Source: Trichoplax adhaerens
Taxonomy: Eukaryota > Placozoa > Uniplacotomia > Trichoplacea > Trichoplacidae
Length of the DNA stretch: 64,000 bases
Direction: 5' to 3'
NCBI RefSeq assembly: GCF_000150275.1
Contig: NW_002060977.1
Location: 114,288-178,287, forward strand
The translations under genes were made by a program, and so were the position numbers. The number at the start of each line of letters is the position of its first letter. Position 1 is the first letter of the stretch. This document shows positions 53,035 to 64,000 of this stretch, piece after piece. Under the pieces are notes generated by a model that was not told the DNA's origin, did not search any database, and was given only the letters and a program-made list of their open reading frames with translations.

Positions 53035-54132
53035 TCATCGCCATTTATAAAACTACAAGGGCAATAACCTTGATCTGTTAGACTCTAGTAATCATAACAA
53101 AATATTACGATCGAATTTGCAATTACGTTATGTTATACTTGTGCAGCGATAATGCTGTTGTGCCTTTCCATTTTTTTTTTATATTACTTACCTTTGCTGG
53201 TTGACAGCAGCAGTAAACTGCCAAAATGATTAACGTTACTCCGCTGACAACAATTTCTAATGCTCCAGCAGCGAAAACAGCGTAAGAATACCAGGTAATA
53301 AATCGTCTATTGCTTCCTGTCTGGATGATTATAAATGCTGCCACCGGAATGAAACTAACGAAGAAGCTTAGCAAGGTAAAGACAAAGTACCCTCGCAGCT
53401 ATAAGGAAAGGTTTTAGATTTTAAGACTTAATTGTCCACAGTATTTTAACTTCTTAGACATTTAAGCAACAACATCTCAAGAAGCAAATCCTTTGATATA
53501 AAAAAAATTCACGATAGTATTCATTAAAAATGAAAGCTTCCTAAGTTGGATTTCATTACCAAATTAATCGTAGCCCGGTTTCGATTCAAGAAGCAACCAA
53601 AAGTACCAGCGAATGCATACTAAAATAGAATATCTATCATTAGTACTGTACGACTACTTATTGATCAATTTTTAATAGATATGAGCTATCTTTTGTCGTA
53701 TCTTAATCGGTATTGGATAAGTATACTAAAAAACTTCCAATTTTATCACACACATTTTAGCTACTATTACGGTTTATTAGGATAAAAGCTTAATCATGAA
53801 AGCACTAGAATCACGAAATTAGTTAAAATATCCAATAATGCTAACTAACTATAATCGGATTATGTTTTACTAACAAAAACGCCAATTCAAAATCCCACTC
53901 CAGAAGTAAAAGTAAGGTTGTAATGAATGTAGCGCTCGTTAAGACTGAAACCGACCATGGCTGTTATGGCAAAGCCAGCTAATAATTGATATAAACTGAG
54001 GATAAAGTATAAGGTGTGTAATATCGGTGGAAATGCTTGTAGTTGAGGTTCAAATTCATAAGTATCGACAAGGCATTCGTTATTTTCTTTCGAATCTTGG
54101 CTTTCAGTCACGGCTAGAACCAATTCTCTCAT
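53035..54132 (-). CDS. Four-span membrane protein, MS4A/CD20-like
   Basis: Small membrane protein of 172 residues from four minus-strand exons: 54132-53899, 53619-53560, 53398-53192 and 53052-53035, all phase 0. A soluble acidic N-terminus is followed by four hydrophobic segments: LHTLYFILSLYQLLAGFAIT, YAFAGTFGCFL, GYFVFTLLSFFVSFIPVAAF and YAVFAAGALEIVVSGVTLII. It ends in AVYCCCQPAKFYKWR. The spacing, a short second span followed by NRNRATINL, and the Cys cluster after the last span resemble the MS4A/CD20-like and related TMEM tetraspans. That is a fold-level judgement, not an orthology call. The first donor (GGA|GTGGGA) is weak but gives the only frame-consistent join. Confidence 0.65.
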
Positions 54133-57100
54133 TTTTTGTTGTTGTGGATGCCGTCATTGATGTAGAACAGAGTTAATAAAAATTAGTTATTCATAATATC
54201 CTGTTATATAGTCATGATACGCCTCATCTATTTCTCACTATTACTATATAATACCTTACTATATTGTCGATCCATATATAACCTCAATAAGGGACCGTTA
54301 TGATCAATAAGCATTTGCTTCTATATATTATAAAATACCATTGTTTCGATGTTTCAATAACATTTATATTTCGAACTAATGGTTATATTTGATACTAGCT
54401 TCGTTCTAATTTTGGAGATTCTGAGTCAAGACAATGCTATAAAGCACTATTATTAAAAAGTATTATTGCAATAAAGATACAATTGAAATTGCTATTGTCA
54501 ACGTAACATTAGATAGACCTTTGCTTCTAGCTTAAGTTTTAAATTATTCATGATCATACACAATGCAGTGTTTGAAATCCAACAGTTTGCAAAATGACCG
54601 ATTTCGCATGCGGTCACGTTCATATAGACAATTAAAACATCATTTACATGATGAATTATTATAATTCTAAAAATCATGCATGTACGTACAATATTTTTGG
54701 CCGAACAGTCTTTGAAGCTAGAATAAATATGGCAAGAGATTTATATAAAGAGAGAAATTTAATATTTAGCTTTGAAGGAGTTGTACTACGGCCCTTTTAT
54801 TACTTTGAATGAATCTTTGATTTCGTTCTAGTCTTCTGTTAATAAACTTTCAATATCCAAAATGGAAGAGTAATGCCAGAATTTGATCCATAGAAATAAT
54901 GTACGATCCCCGAGCTGAAAACCCGTAAATAAAGTATTAAGAATCAATTAAACATTCAAGTAAAAGTTCATATTGATGCATCTGTTTTTAAAGTATCACA
55001 TATCCACTAGGTAATCAACAGATTTATCTAGTCTAAGGTTTTAAATTAGAATTCTCAATAATCGATAAGAAGGAAATAACTCATTTTATTAATATATAGC
55101 TAAATCAATTATTAGTAAAATCAATATAAGAAGCAACATGTAATCTCTAAAGTATCAAAATTCTTCATTGTTATAAACTATTACAACAAAATTAAAATCG
55201 TAACGTAAACATACATAGTAAGTTAGAAATCTCAGTAAAATGATCTGAAATAGCAATAAGTACTTACAAAATTGAAATCATCGCTTCAGTTGCAGTTTAC
55301 TATGCAGTTGCTTTTTAAAGTGATTTTTTTGTCTTGCCTTGAAAAGTAATTGTCTATGTTAAGCAATTTAAGCTTGAAAGTGAAGTATGCTATCTTTTAT
55401 TACTACAAATATATGATTGTTTCAGCCGTAAATAAACTGGAATAAGGTGAATAAATACGATTTGACAGTATACAGAAAGATGATAAATCAGTGCTACTAA
55501 AGATATATCATAGTTATTCCAATTACATATGAAGATTCGAAAAAGTTTGCTTTAATTAAAAATATATAAATTTACTGTTACTAAGTTAAACTTCTCTAAT
55601 TTGTGTTAAATTTATTATTTTAATCGTAAATAAACTCTTATTTTTAGTCATAACAACAGCTTTAACTAATAAAAGCCTGAACTTATAAGAATAAATCTCC
55701 CTTTACGACGGTCAAATTAGCTATATGCATGTGGAAAATTTTATTTTTTTCGAAATTAAATAGCAATTCTCCTAATTTTAATTCTCCTTTAAGTTTATTT
55801 TAGTAAAACAATACCCTACTGTTATACTCGTATTCCTACTATTATCTTCTACTCTTTTTTAAATTTTGCTCTATTGTATAATAGTTCAGTAGATACAACT
55901 TCATTTATCCTAACATAGCGAAAGTTTCATGGCTAAACTAGTATTAACTACTGTGATGGTGGGTTCAATATCTCAGAGGATTGAGATTTAGTCGCCATTT
56001 ACAATTATTACAACAAAGGGTTCATAAAAGTAATGCTTTATTGTAGGTTAGTAATGTGAAGTACATTGAGGTAGTTACGGTAGATCAGCGTGCAAGCTGT
56101 CGTGAGTAACGAGTAGAAGTATTAGACTGTGAGAGACTAACTAGAAGACTAACTGAGAGGCTAACGAACTCTGAGGTAGAAATCGCCGGTATTTATAGTT
56201 TTAAAGATAGAGCACATGTAGAGAATAGGATTGTGGAATTAGATACAACATATACCATAACAGGTTACAAAATAGCAGATGATTGTAGAAAACAGCGAGT
56301 ACCGTAATAACTAAATACAGTAGTCTATATATGAATGTAGAGTAAGCGGACTGTAGATCTGTCTAAATATAAGAGCAATACAACATGTCTATATTTAAGA
56401 GTAGAACATGGTTGCAGTATATTCTAAATACACTACAACTACTATTAATAACATAAATTTATATGAAATCTTTCAAATCATTCCATTAATTTTCTACATT
56501 TTATTTAGCATCAATGTGTTATTGAGTAACATTATTGCCCTTTCTATCTCTAACAGGGAAATGTTAGATTCTGTCAACGTTGTTCAATCATAACTACTTG
56601 AGCGGCATCTATCATAAATAAGCCTCTTACAGTGAGATTTCAATTAAAAGGTTTGAAATAGAATATAATGCAGGTGATATCATTCACACCGACAAATTAT
56701 GAAAACAATTCATAAATTGAATTGCAGGCATTTCATTAATTCTTCAATAATATAATTATAATTAAGTGAAGAGAGCCTCATGATCCTCATAGTAGTTTAC
56801 TCTGTAAGACATTACCGAGGGTTTCGTTTGTTGGATGATTTTAGTTGTAATACTTTACCATAGTGTTTCGATGGTCTAAGACATAGTATTCCCTTCGTTA
56901 TAAGTATTGCTTTATTTGACATTTACCAATGATATTTTGTGGGAAGAATATGAAATACAGTATACAAATGTCGATTAACTCTAGATTACGTTAATTTGGT
57001 TCCAAGCAACAAATTCTAGTACGAAAAATTTTAAATACCATAGAAGACGATAGAATGATTTGCGGTGCCTACATTGGTATTTAAAACTGCAGGATACACT

Positions 57101-57397
57101 ATTCATATATTTACACTTAAGAAGGTTCTTTTTCAGCAACATACTTTATTAATGCGGATTAATTAATAGAACTCTGTGTTCGATTTAGCCATTGGATATT
57201 AAATTTGGAACCTCAGTCTATAACTAGAATTAGTAGCATGAAAAATTTTCTGATGTTAGAGCATTAGAGATTGAATATGTTATCGCCACATCGCTGTTCC
57301 TAAATAGTTGAACATTAATTAGAGTGAAGTTGTAAAGCGGAAAATTGTACAGTAAATGCTAAATATGAGAAATCGTTAGCATCCTAATCAATTACAG
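54133..57397. other. Gene-poor interval
   Basis: AT-rich. At about 54565-54663 (+), after an AATGCAG acceptor, CLKSNSLQNDRFRMRSRSYR then QLKHHLHDELL and TAA could be an orphan last exon, but nothing joins to it. Around 56040-56180 there are short GACTAACT-type repeats. No supported gene. Confidence 0.4.
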
Positions 57398-57875
57398 CAA
57401 GCTATGATATTATATCGGAGCAATTCAGAAGATCGCGCAGGAAAGTTATTTAACATTTATAACCTATCGTGCATACATTCTTACTGGGATTATATAATCG
57501 AAATTATTGCTAGAGCAGAAGAATGTCTGAAATGCAAAAATTTACAGTCGGACCATTTTAAAACTGCAATACAGGTAATAGTAATGATCTAACTTGATCA
57601 CGTTATATAATCTTATAACAACATTAACATGAATAAATAGGCATGATATTGGCTATGGTATATACACTAGCGAACTGAGTTTGGGCTTGTGCTTTAATGA
57701 AGTATGCTTATTTTGCATTTTCTACCGTAATAGAGTTCGGTTAAAGGTAGTACAATATTTTCCGAAATATAACTAATATCTACTAGATCTTTGCTTGTAA
57801 TAGCTAAACCTATATTTTTAACAGTGCAATGAAAGGAAAGGCAATGATTCCCTTAAGCGACAGATATTACATTGA
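57398..57875 (+). CDS. Unidentified gene, two candidate exons
   Basis: Exon 57398-57574 (177 bases, phase 0 at both ends, bounded by TTACAG and ACAG|GTAATA) reads QAMILYRSNSEDRAGKLFNI, then SYWDYIIEIIARAEECLKCK and HFKTAIQ. The next exon, 57825-57875 after TTTTTAACAG, continues in phase as CNERKGNDSLKRQILH and ends TGA. Composition is protein-like, with an amphipathic helical character. I see no start exon and recognise no family. If real it is convergent with the nucleoside transporter on the other strand. Confidence 0.42.
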
Positions 57876-58305
57876 TATTTCAATTCATATATGATATGTA
57901 ACATCAAGTAGGTTAATGGCAAAGCTATTCCTAGAATAAAAGCTAAATAATAGCCACACTTCACTATATCGATTAAAGAGGTTAAGATTACCGTCAATAG
58001 CATTAAGAATTATTCTACTTCTCAATGTCAGATTTATTAAAACTAGGCTTATCTTAATATCTCAGTGTAATTATGCATTCTATTTCAGGTGTATTTAACT
58101 GTCGGCCGTAGATTTAGTAGCCATACACTGTCTTAAATGCTAATCGCACTGAGAGTTAATACCTTTAAATGATTAAAATTACAGTTTGCTAAAGTTTTAT
58201 AGCATCTTTTGGTATTTATAACTTACGCTAACAATAATAATGATAATAGCTTATTTCCTAACCGATATAAGCTGCCAAAAAGGCAATCAACTTATAAACC
58301 TGAAT

Positions 58306-59751
58306 TTATGCAAATTGGATCATCTTTTCAACCAAGATACTTAATATTATACCGGCTGACATACCAGCAAATAGACTTAAGATACATAAATAACCTGTTG
58401 TTTCGCGATATACTTGAGATACACAAGTTGGGGCATATGAAATAATAGATGTATTAATGTGACCGGTAGAAATTCCAAGTACCATGACTAGGACAAATAA
58501 AATCCATTCCTGTCCTTCGTTGCTTAATTTATTCGGTGGTATACATGTAGCAATACCTGCTATAACGGCAAATCTTACTAATAAACCGATCCAGGCAATT
58601 CGTGTAGAATATGGTAAGGTTGTGGCTAATGGTCCACGACCTACAGTATCTGATAAACTGTAGACTAAATAGAGAACCAGAAATGTCCAACCTCCGCCAA
58701 TGAAATCTCTAGCAAGAACGAATATGGTTGGTATAATCATATAGTCTTGTGCTGTAATCAAAAATAATAAGATACAATGATTGAGTATTTGAGGTTGTCG
58801 TAGGGTAGTACAGGCATCGGATAAGAATCGGCAACACTGAAATCGATGACGCACGCTAACATCTTCGATCTCATGCAATGCATGCATGGCTGATAGACTG
58901 CTGTAGTGGCGATAAGTTGATTGTCGAGATACACAGAAATAGACTAATACAGCAAGTAATAGAAGGCCCGAGCTAATGCCAAAATAACAGTAGCTTGCAC
59001 CACGTGGATCATGACCAGCGACTTTGACTAACATTCGAATTACAGCCATGACTACCGCACCTATTCCAGAACCAAACTATTGGTTCAATGTAAATATTCA
59101 GTTAAAATTGCTTTGCACGGTAATAATTTAAACAATCGAAAATCTTATTACATCAAGTTGAATATTTATACTTGCCATTAATCCTTGCATAAACACTGGA
59201 GGAAAGCTATAGCTTGCTAATGCATAAGCATTGGATCGGACAATTGCGTTGGCTATTCCTGCAGTTAATAATACTATGTAAACGGACACAATATGAATAC
59301 CTGTACATGCACTACCACACAAATGAAATTGATCGATAATTGGTAAAATGATCAAGCAAATAGCTAGAATAACAAATCCGCCAAAGAGTTTCCTTGAAAA
59401 GTTGCATGTCCTTAGAAATAGTAATGACGCTATATTACCGAGTAGTCGAGATGATAAATAGGCCATTTCCAAACCAATATCGCTCTTACTGGTATGTAGA
59501 ACATCTTTTTTAAAGTAATTTGTTGCCGAGAAGAAGGCATAAGTAGGGAATGCAACTGCAATACCAATAACTATGAATTGAATATAAGCTCCTATATTAC
59601 TTTTATTTAAGGTTTCATACGGTTTCATGCTAGCCCAAGGCGAATGTTTAGCTGCAACAGGTGCTGCTGCAATATAAGTTTCGTCGATTGAGGGACGATG
59701 TCCCCTTCGAACGAAATTACCGTCTAGTAATTTTTCAACTTCAGTAGTCAT
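58306..59751 (-). CDS. Equilibrative nucleoside transporter (SLC29 family)
   Basis: Polytopic carrier for nucleosides or related compounds, of the ENT family. Two minus-strand exons, 59751-59176 and 59076-58306, encode 448 residues. The N-terminal cytosolic part is followed by NIGAYIQFIVIGIAVAFPTY and FFSATNYF, matching the ENT first span and the conserved TxxxYF region. Later segments are SYSFPPVFMQGLM|FGSGIG, aligning with the ENT MSGQGxxG region, then QDYMIIPTIFVLARDF and the last span TTGYLCILSLFAGMSAGIIL. The best alignment at the junction needs a GC donor (ATG|GCAAGT). A GT donor eight codons later (GAT|GTAATA) is also in frame and would give 456 residues. Which ENT subtype is not clear. 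Confidence 0.88.
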
Positions 59752-61156
59752 CTTTTAGTTATGGTACTCCTAGCTTACAGAATACCGTCGCTGTCTGATT
59801 ACAGATTTGATTAATTATTATCAGATTATCGTAGAATAGGAATAGAAATATTTATTTAATACGAATTCTTTGCCGAGAATGAGTCAAGTGCAAAATTTTA
59901 CAGCTTGGGATTATATTTATTATCAGAGGTGACTGCTTCCGTATTAAACTTTTCATTAAGCAAGGTTCACATCATTTTGCAGTTCCTTCAAAATTGAAAG
60001 GATTAGCAACTTTAGGATTGATTGACATAAAATATTAACATTAAGAAATAAAATTCTTTCATCTTCATGAAGCTGTTTAATCGATACATCACGGTACCAT
60101 TAGCAATTACATTTGATTCGAAAATGCTAAAACATAACGGGAAATTGTTTTTCCGAACGATATCTTTATCTACATGGCATCGACTGATGGTTTTATTCTT
60201 TAGCAGATAAATACGTAGTAAATATTGTATATAATGAAAATTTATCATGAGATAATTCTAGGTATTAACTCAACATTTATTAGCTAATTCGGACGGATAA
60301 ACTTAAATGCAAAGCGGAAAGGAGATAAGTAACTTACATTTTCATGTTTCGTTTAAGTTCATTTAAAGTTAAAAATTTTAAGAGTTTTTTTTATGAATGA
60401 ATAATAGCGTGACTGTTGCTTTTGAAGATTGTATTGTAATCTTGCTATATTACCGAATTTGAGTAATGACGCTATAACGTTCAAGAGCGATTTTCATTTA
60501 AAAATTAGCGATTCATTTTATAACTTACGGTAAGTTGATAATGAATTTGCTTTAATCCGTCAACTTTTGCTAGGTATCAGTAACTTAATTCGGAAATTAA
60601 TGTACGAAAGGTAGCGCAAGGTCAGTATGGTATCTTGAACTATTGTCTTAAAATTCCTTAAGGAACCCGATGCTATACATCTACTTGAAGACATAATAAG
60701 GTAGCATATGGTGCATATTTAAATGCTGTGGCAATGATATTTAAAGTATTACTTTTATTATACTTAACATCATGCAACTTGCAACTCCACACTATTGCTG
60801 TAAGCGCTCGTATCTGTCTCAATTTTTTATAGCTAATAGTGTAAAATTTTGACTATGACTTTCCTTCATTTCGCTTAGATGAATGGGCTAGTACCATAAC
60901 ATATTATGGGACATTGATTACAATTGCAAATTGCGAGATAGAAATCTGGTTATCGATTTAAATAATGCACCGATAACGAATATCACAATTTCGGTTACCT
61001 TCATTACATAACTATTATAGAAAACGAAATATATAAATTGAAGCATGAAAAATTAAAAGTTCTGCATTATACACATATTTCACAATAATATATCTCCATG
61101 GATCAATAATATTTTCAAGATGCAATATGAGATGTGAAAAACCACTAAATATGTCT
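59752..61156. other. Intergenic interval between SLC29 and TMEM18, no gene seen
   Basis: AT-rich DNA lying between two minus-strand genes. Open frames are short and without motifs; GTACW arrays are absent. Confidence 0.55.
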
Positions 61157-62654
61157 TTAGTCAGTCTTTTCTTCCTTAACCACTTTTATGGACCTTTTTA
61201 ATTCGGCTCGCTTTACGCGAATAAGCAAAGAACCAGACGTATATAACCAAACGCACTGAGAGTATAAGTTAATATAATACATCGAATTACGATATTGCTA
61301 AATGGATTTTAGTGCTAGATTACTTAATAAATAACAGAAGGATTGTAATTCTACTTACCACTATAATTAAGCAGTTTATCAACGCAGGAGCGGAAAATAC
61401 AATAGATATGAATAAGCCTTGCGAATCGAAGTACTGTTGACTAGCAAATGATCTAAAGTCAGAGAAGCATTCATTAGAAAAACTGATCTATTTATTAAAT
61501 GCGTTGAATATAAATTCAATTCAGTTACAGTATTGATTTATCAATTATGTGCTAAAGTATTATTAAACTGTGTGAGTGAAATAATCTCACCTCCAATTTT
61601 GAGCAGCGTATTCATTTACGAATTGAGTAGACCAAGTCATCAGTACTAAAGCGTTATGAATAGCATAAAAACATCGAATGAATGAATAAGAAATAACATA
61701 CCAATGCGTAGGCCGCATATGGACTGGGGATATTGAACATCACTATAAAAGCTGTGAGTGTGTCTCATAGTGAAGTTTCAATCGGGAGCTTGTTTAAGAG
61801 AGCAACTGCACTTTATGTTAATGAAAGAAATGCACGTTGGTGACCTTGTCCGTATTTATCATCCTTTCACTTATTATAGTTCTACGTATATCGTGCATAC
61901 GGCGCAATGACAACAATATGTAATTTACAATGCAGCATACGTACACGGACGTACGTTTAGTCTAGGTATTTGGCACAAAGTAATTTGATCAACTTTATTT
62001 GAAAACTACTTTAGAGCTAGTCAATGTTAGGGTTATTTGTCCTTTTTATTTTATAGTACTGTATATCTAAATATACAATAAGCATATTTACTTACATAGA
62101 GCTAGAAACAATATTGTTTGTAGATTTGTTCGATGTCCACTTGATAAGATAAATAGTAAGCATATGACATGGAAGGCTACCAGACCTAGCAACCATCTTT
62201 CAGTCCAGTCAATCTGGAATTCACGTGAATTCATTATATTAAAATTTATACCTGGTATTGCGAAGATGTATTGACCCCAAAATACTCGTCCTTATTAACG
62301 TTTGAAGTCTTATCTATTCTTGCTATTATAACCACCAGCCAATGAAGATTGTATACTACAGTTAGTTATCCTACATTGATATCCTTACTGCTTTAGATAG
62401 CAACTATCAATGCTAATAACGACGACAGTACTGCTTTATATTGAAGTCTATCCCTTTCAGCTATACTTGCTTAACAAACACGTCAATTGTCTAACTAGTT
62501 TAATTTTGTATCATGTAATCCAGTTACGCAACATGGAAAGTCATGTTTACCTTACCGTTAAAATCAATTTCCAAATGCTATCTATAACTTGGCCATTTTC
62601 TAAGGCCAATATTGTTTCTATATCTGCAGCAGCATCGTTATTCGTTTTCGCCAT
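61157..62654 (-). CDS. TMEM18: TMEM18, nuclear-envelope transmembrane protein 18
   Basis: Small inner-nuclear-membrane protein conserved across eukaryotes. Five small minus-strand exons: 62654-62556, 62213-62096, 61645-61591, 61452-61359 and 61255-61157, total 154 residues, every phase matching. Characteristic parts are [31 protein letters not shown] (family EYINEAAAMNWR), [18 protein letters not shown] and a basic tail [18 protein letters not shown] that corresponds to the nuclear-retention region. The N-terminus ([20 protein letters not shown]) is somewhat longer than in the 140-residue human protein. No single exon is longer than 118 bases, so the gene is invisible to simple open-frame searches. 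Confidence 0.95.
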
Positions 62655-62794
62655 TGCTTGTTGAGTCAATTAGTTGGCGTTCAATTATATATGATAACCA
62701 AATTTACAAGTATCGATGAATACAATCTCACCAGTTAGGCGATCACTTGCAATTGCGATTGACGTACGAAGCAATCAGTCCAGTATATTATGTG

Positions 62795-63720
62795 TACTAC
62801 AGTACTGTACAGTTTACAATTTTCTGTAATATACAAGGAAGAAACTAAATGCAAAGGCTTTTGGAAGCACCTCTAATATCCAATTTACAAGATCGATCCT
62901 ACAAAGGCCGTTGTTATTGATAAGAACGCAGTCTTGCCGTTGCAAACTTACTTTACATCATTGCCAAGCATCCATCCATTGATCGATTGTAATGCAGTAG
63001 GAGTATGCGGTGATGTTGTGAACTGCAATCAATGATCGATCATCTTGGTATAATCGTATTAAGAGATTTCTCATTTTTCGAATTCTCAAGTACTGTAGAT
63101 CCACGTCACCGATGCTGTACAGCACAGTACTGTACTGTACAGTACAGTACACTGTGCAGTACGGTACTGTGGAGTCTAGACTGTACACTGTACTGTCGTA
63201 CAGTACAGTACAGTACGAGAGACTTCCAAGGCTTACAGTACAGCACACTGTTCACAGTACTGTACAATACAAACTAGAAGAGAAGAGTGACAACGCTTTA
63301 TAATGTACTGCACTACGAGTAATTTCGAGTACTGTACATTGTACAAGTACTGTAGTGAAAAGCCTGTTCGCTCGCAAGTGAACTGCAATCAATGATAGAC
63401 TTGATAGTTATGGTATAATCGTATTAAGCGATTTCTCATTTTTCGAATTCGACTGTACTGTACTGTAGATTCACGTCACCGGTACTGTACACTGTGCAGT
63501 ACACTGTTCAGTACTGTACACTACGAGGGACTTCTAAGGCTTATAGTACCGTACAGCACAGTACAGTATTAGTCTTAGGTAGAAGTCCTTGACTGTACAG
63601 TATGGGCCTACTGTACAGTGTACAGTACACTACAGTACAGTACAGTCAAACCCTAAAAAACTGTACTGTACTGTACACTGTACAATGTACAGTACTGTAC
63701 AATCTACACGTACAGTATCA
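62795..63720. repeat. GTACW arrays upstream of TMEM18, with an internal direct repeat
   Basis: A first run at about 62800-62812 lies within 150 bases of the TMEM18 ATG. Dense runs fill 63110-63345 and 63455-63715. A segment starting GTGAACTGCAATCAATGAT occurs at about 63018 and 63379, continues through TGGTATAATCGTATTAAG and ATTTCTCATTTTTCGAATTC, and is followed each time by a GTACW run. Confidence 0.88.
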
Positions 63721-64000
63721 TCATATATGAATTAATTGGCGTGTAATTAATTTGTTTAACCTTTATTTCATGCTATGTCCTTGCTCTACCAACTGATATC
63801 GATGCCATCATAACGCCAAGTACACCATATGTGAATTAATTGGCGTGTAATTAATTTGTTTATCCTTCATTTCATGCTATGTCCTTGCTCTACCAACTGA
63901 TATAGATGCCAAAATAACGCAAAGTACATCATATATGAATTAATTGGCGTGTAATTAATTTGTTTATCCTTCATTTCATGCTATTTCCTTGCTCTACCAA
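63720..64000. repeat. 104-bp tandem repeat running off the right end
   Basis: TGAATTAATTGGCGTGTAAT recurs at about 63728, 63832 and 63936 (period 104). The unit also holds CATTTCATGCTATGTCCTTG and GCTCTACCAACTGATAT. About 2.7 copies are seen, and it continues past the window. Confidence 0.95.

Noticed and set aside
52760-53044. 94-codon minus-strand open frame next to the tetraspan gene
   Set aside because: The tetraspan exon ends in a different frame at 53035, and this frame shows no membrane segment or domain continuing it.
61590-62213. First taken as a third SLC35F paralogue because of [13 protein letters not shown]
   Set aside because: Neighbouring exons show the TMEM18 pattern ([26 protein letters not shown]), which explains the segment fully.

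Overview
The window is animal nuclear DNA. It is AT-rich and carries split genes with GT-AG introns and small exons, several of them too short to stand out as open frames. The gene content is plainly metazoan: a group-B-like Sox factor, RNF19, TMEM18, SLC35F and SLC29 transporters, mitochondrial SDHA, the ribosome factor MRTO4 and an EGF-domain receptor. The mix of compact genes and single-exon Sox suggests an early-branching invertebrate, possibly a placozoan. That placement is an inference from general features; no database was searched.

Layout, left to right: the 3' part of an SDR16C-type retinol/sterol dehydrogenase (+, 110-903); RNF19-type RBR E3 ligase (-, 2249-4319); a repeat-rich divergent interval; MRTO4 (+, 10679-13523, nine exons); a type I EGF membrane protein (+, 14598-18598, four exons); SDHA (-, 20473-24419 or slightly beyond, at least 16 exons); an 11-12 kb interval with no convincing gene; intronless SoxB-like (+, 37116-37877); two divergent SLC35F3/F4-like paralogues (-, 42959-45703 and +, 49450-51273) around a repeat block with a 50-N assembly gap; a four-span MS4A/CD20-like protein (-, 53035-54132); an equilibrative nucleoside transporter (-, 58306-59751); TMEM18 (-, 61157-62654, five small exons); and repeats to the right edge. 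I joined the multi-exon genes by reading splice sites and checking that phases match. Every joined model keeps frame from end to end.

The genes do not form one pathway. They are ordinary housekeeping, signalling and transport genes. The most distinctive feature is a period-5 repeat, GTAC followed by A or T, written (GTACW)n. GTAC is its own reverse complement, and A versus T in the fifth position is exchanged on the other strand. These arrays are concentrated in the intergenic intervals whose flanking genes start outward (divergent intervals), often within a few hundred bases of a start codon. They are nearly absent from convergent and tandem intervals and from the Sox neighbourhood. Other notable structures are a 158-bp tandem repeat in an MRTO4 intron, a 104-bp tandem repeat running off the right end, a roughly 250-bp foldback element, two GC-AG introns, and a decayed gene fragment near 34.6-35.0 kb.
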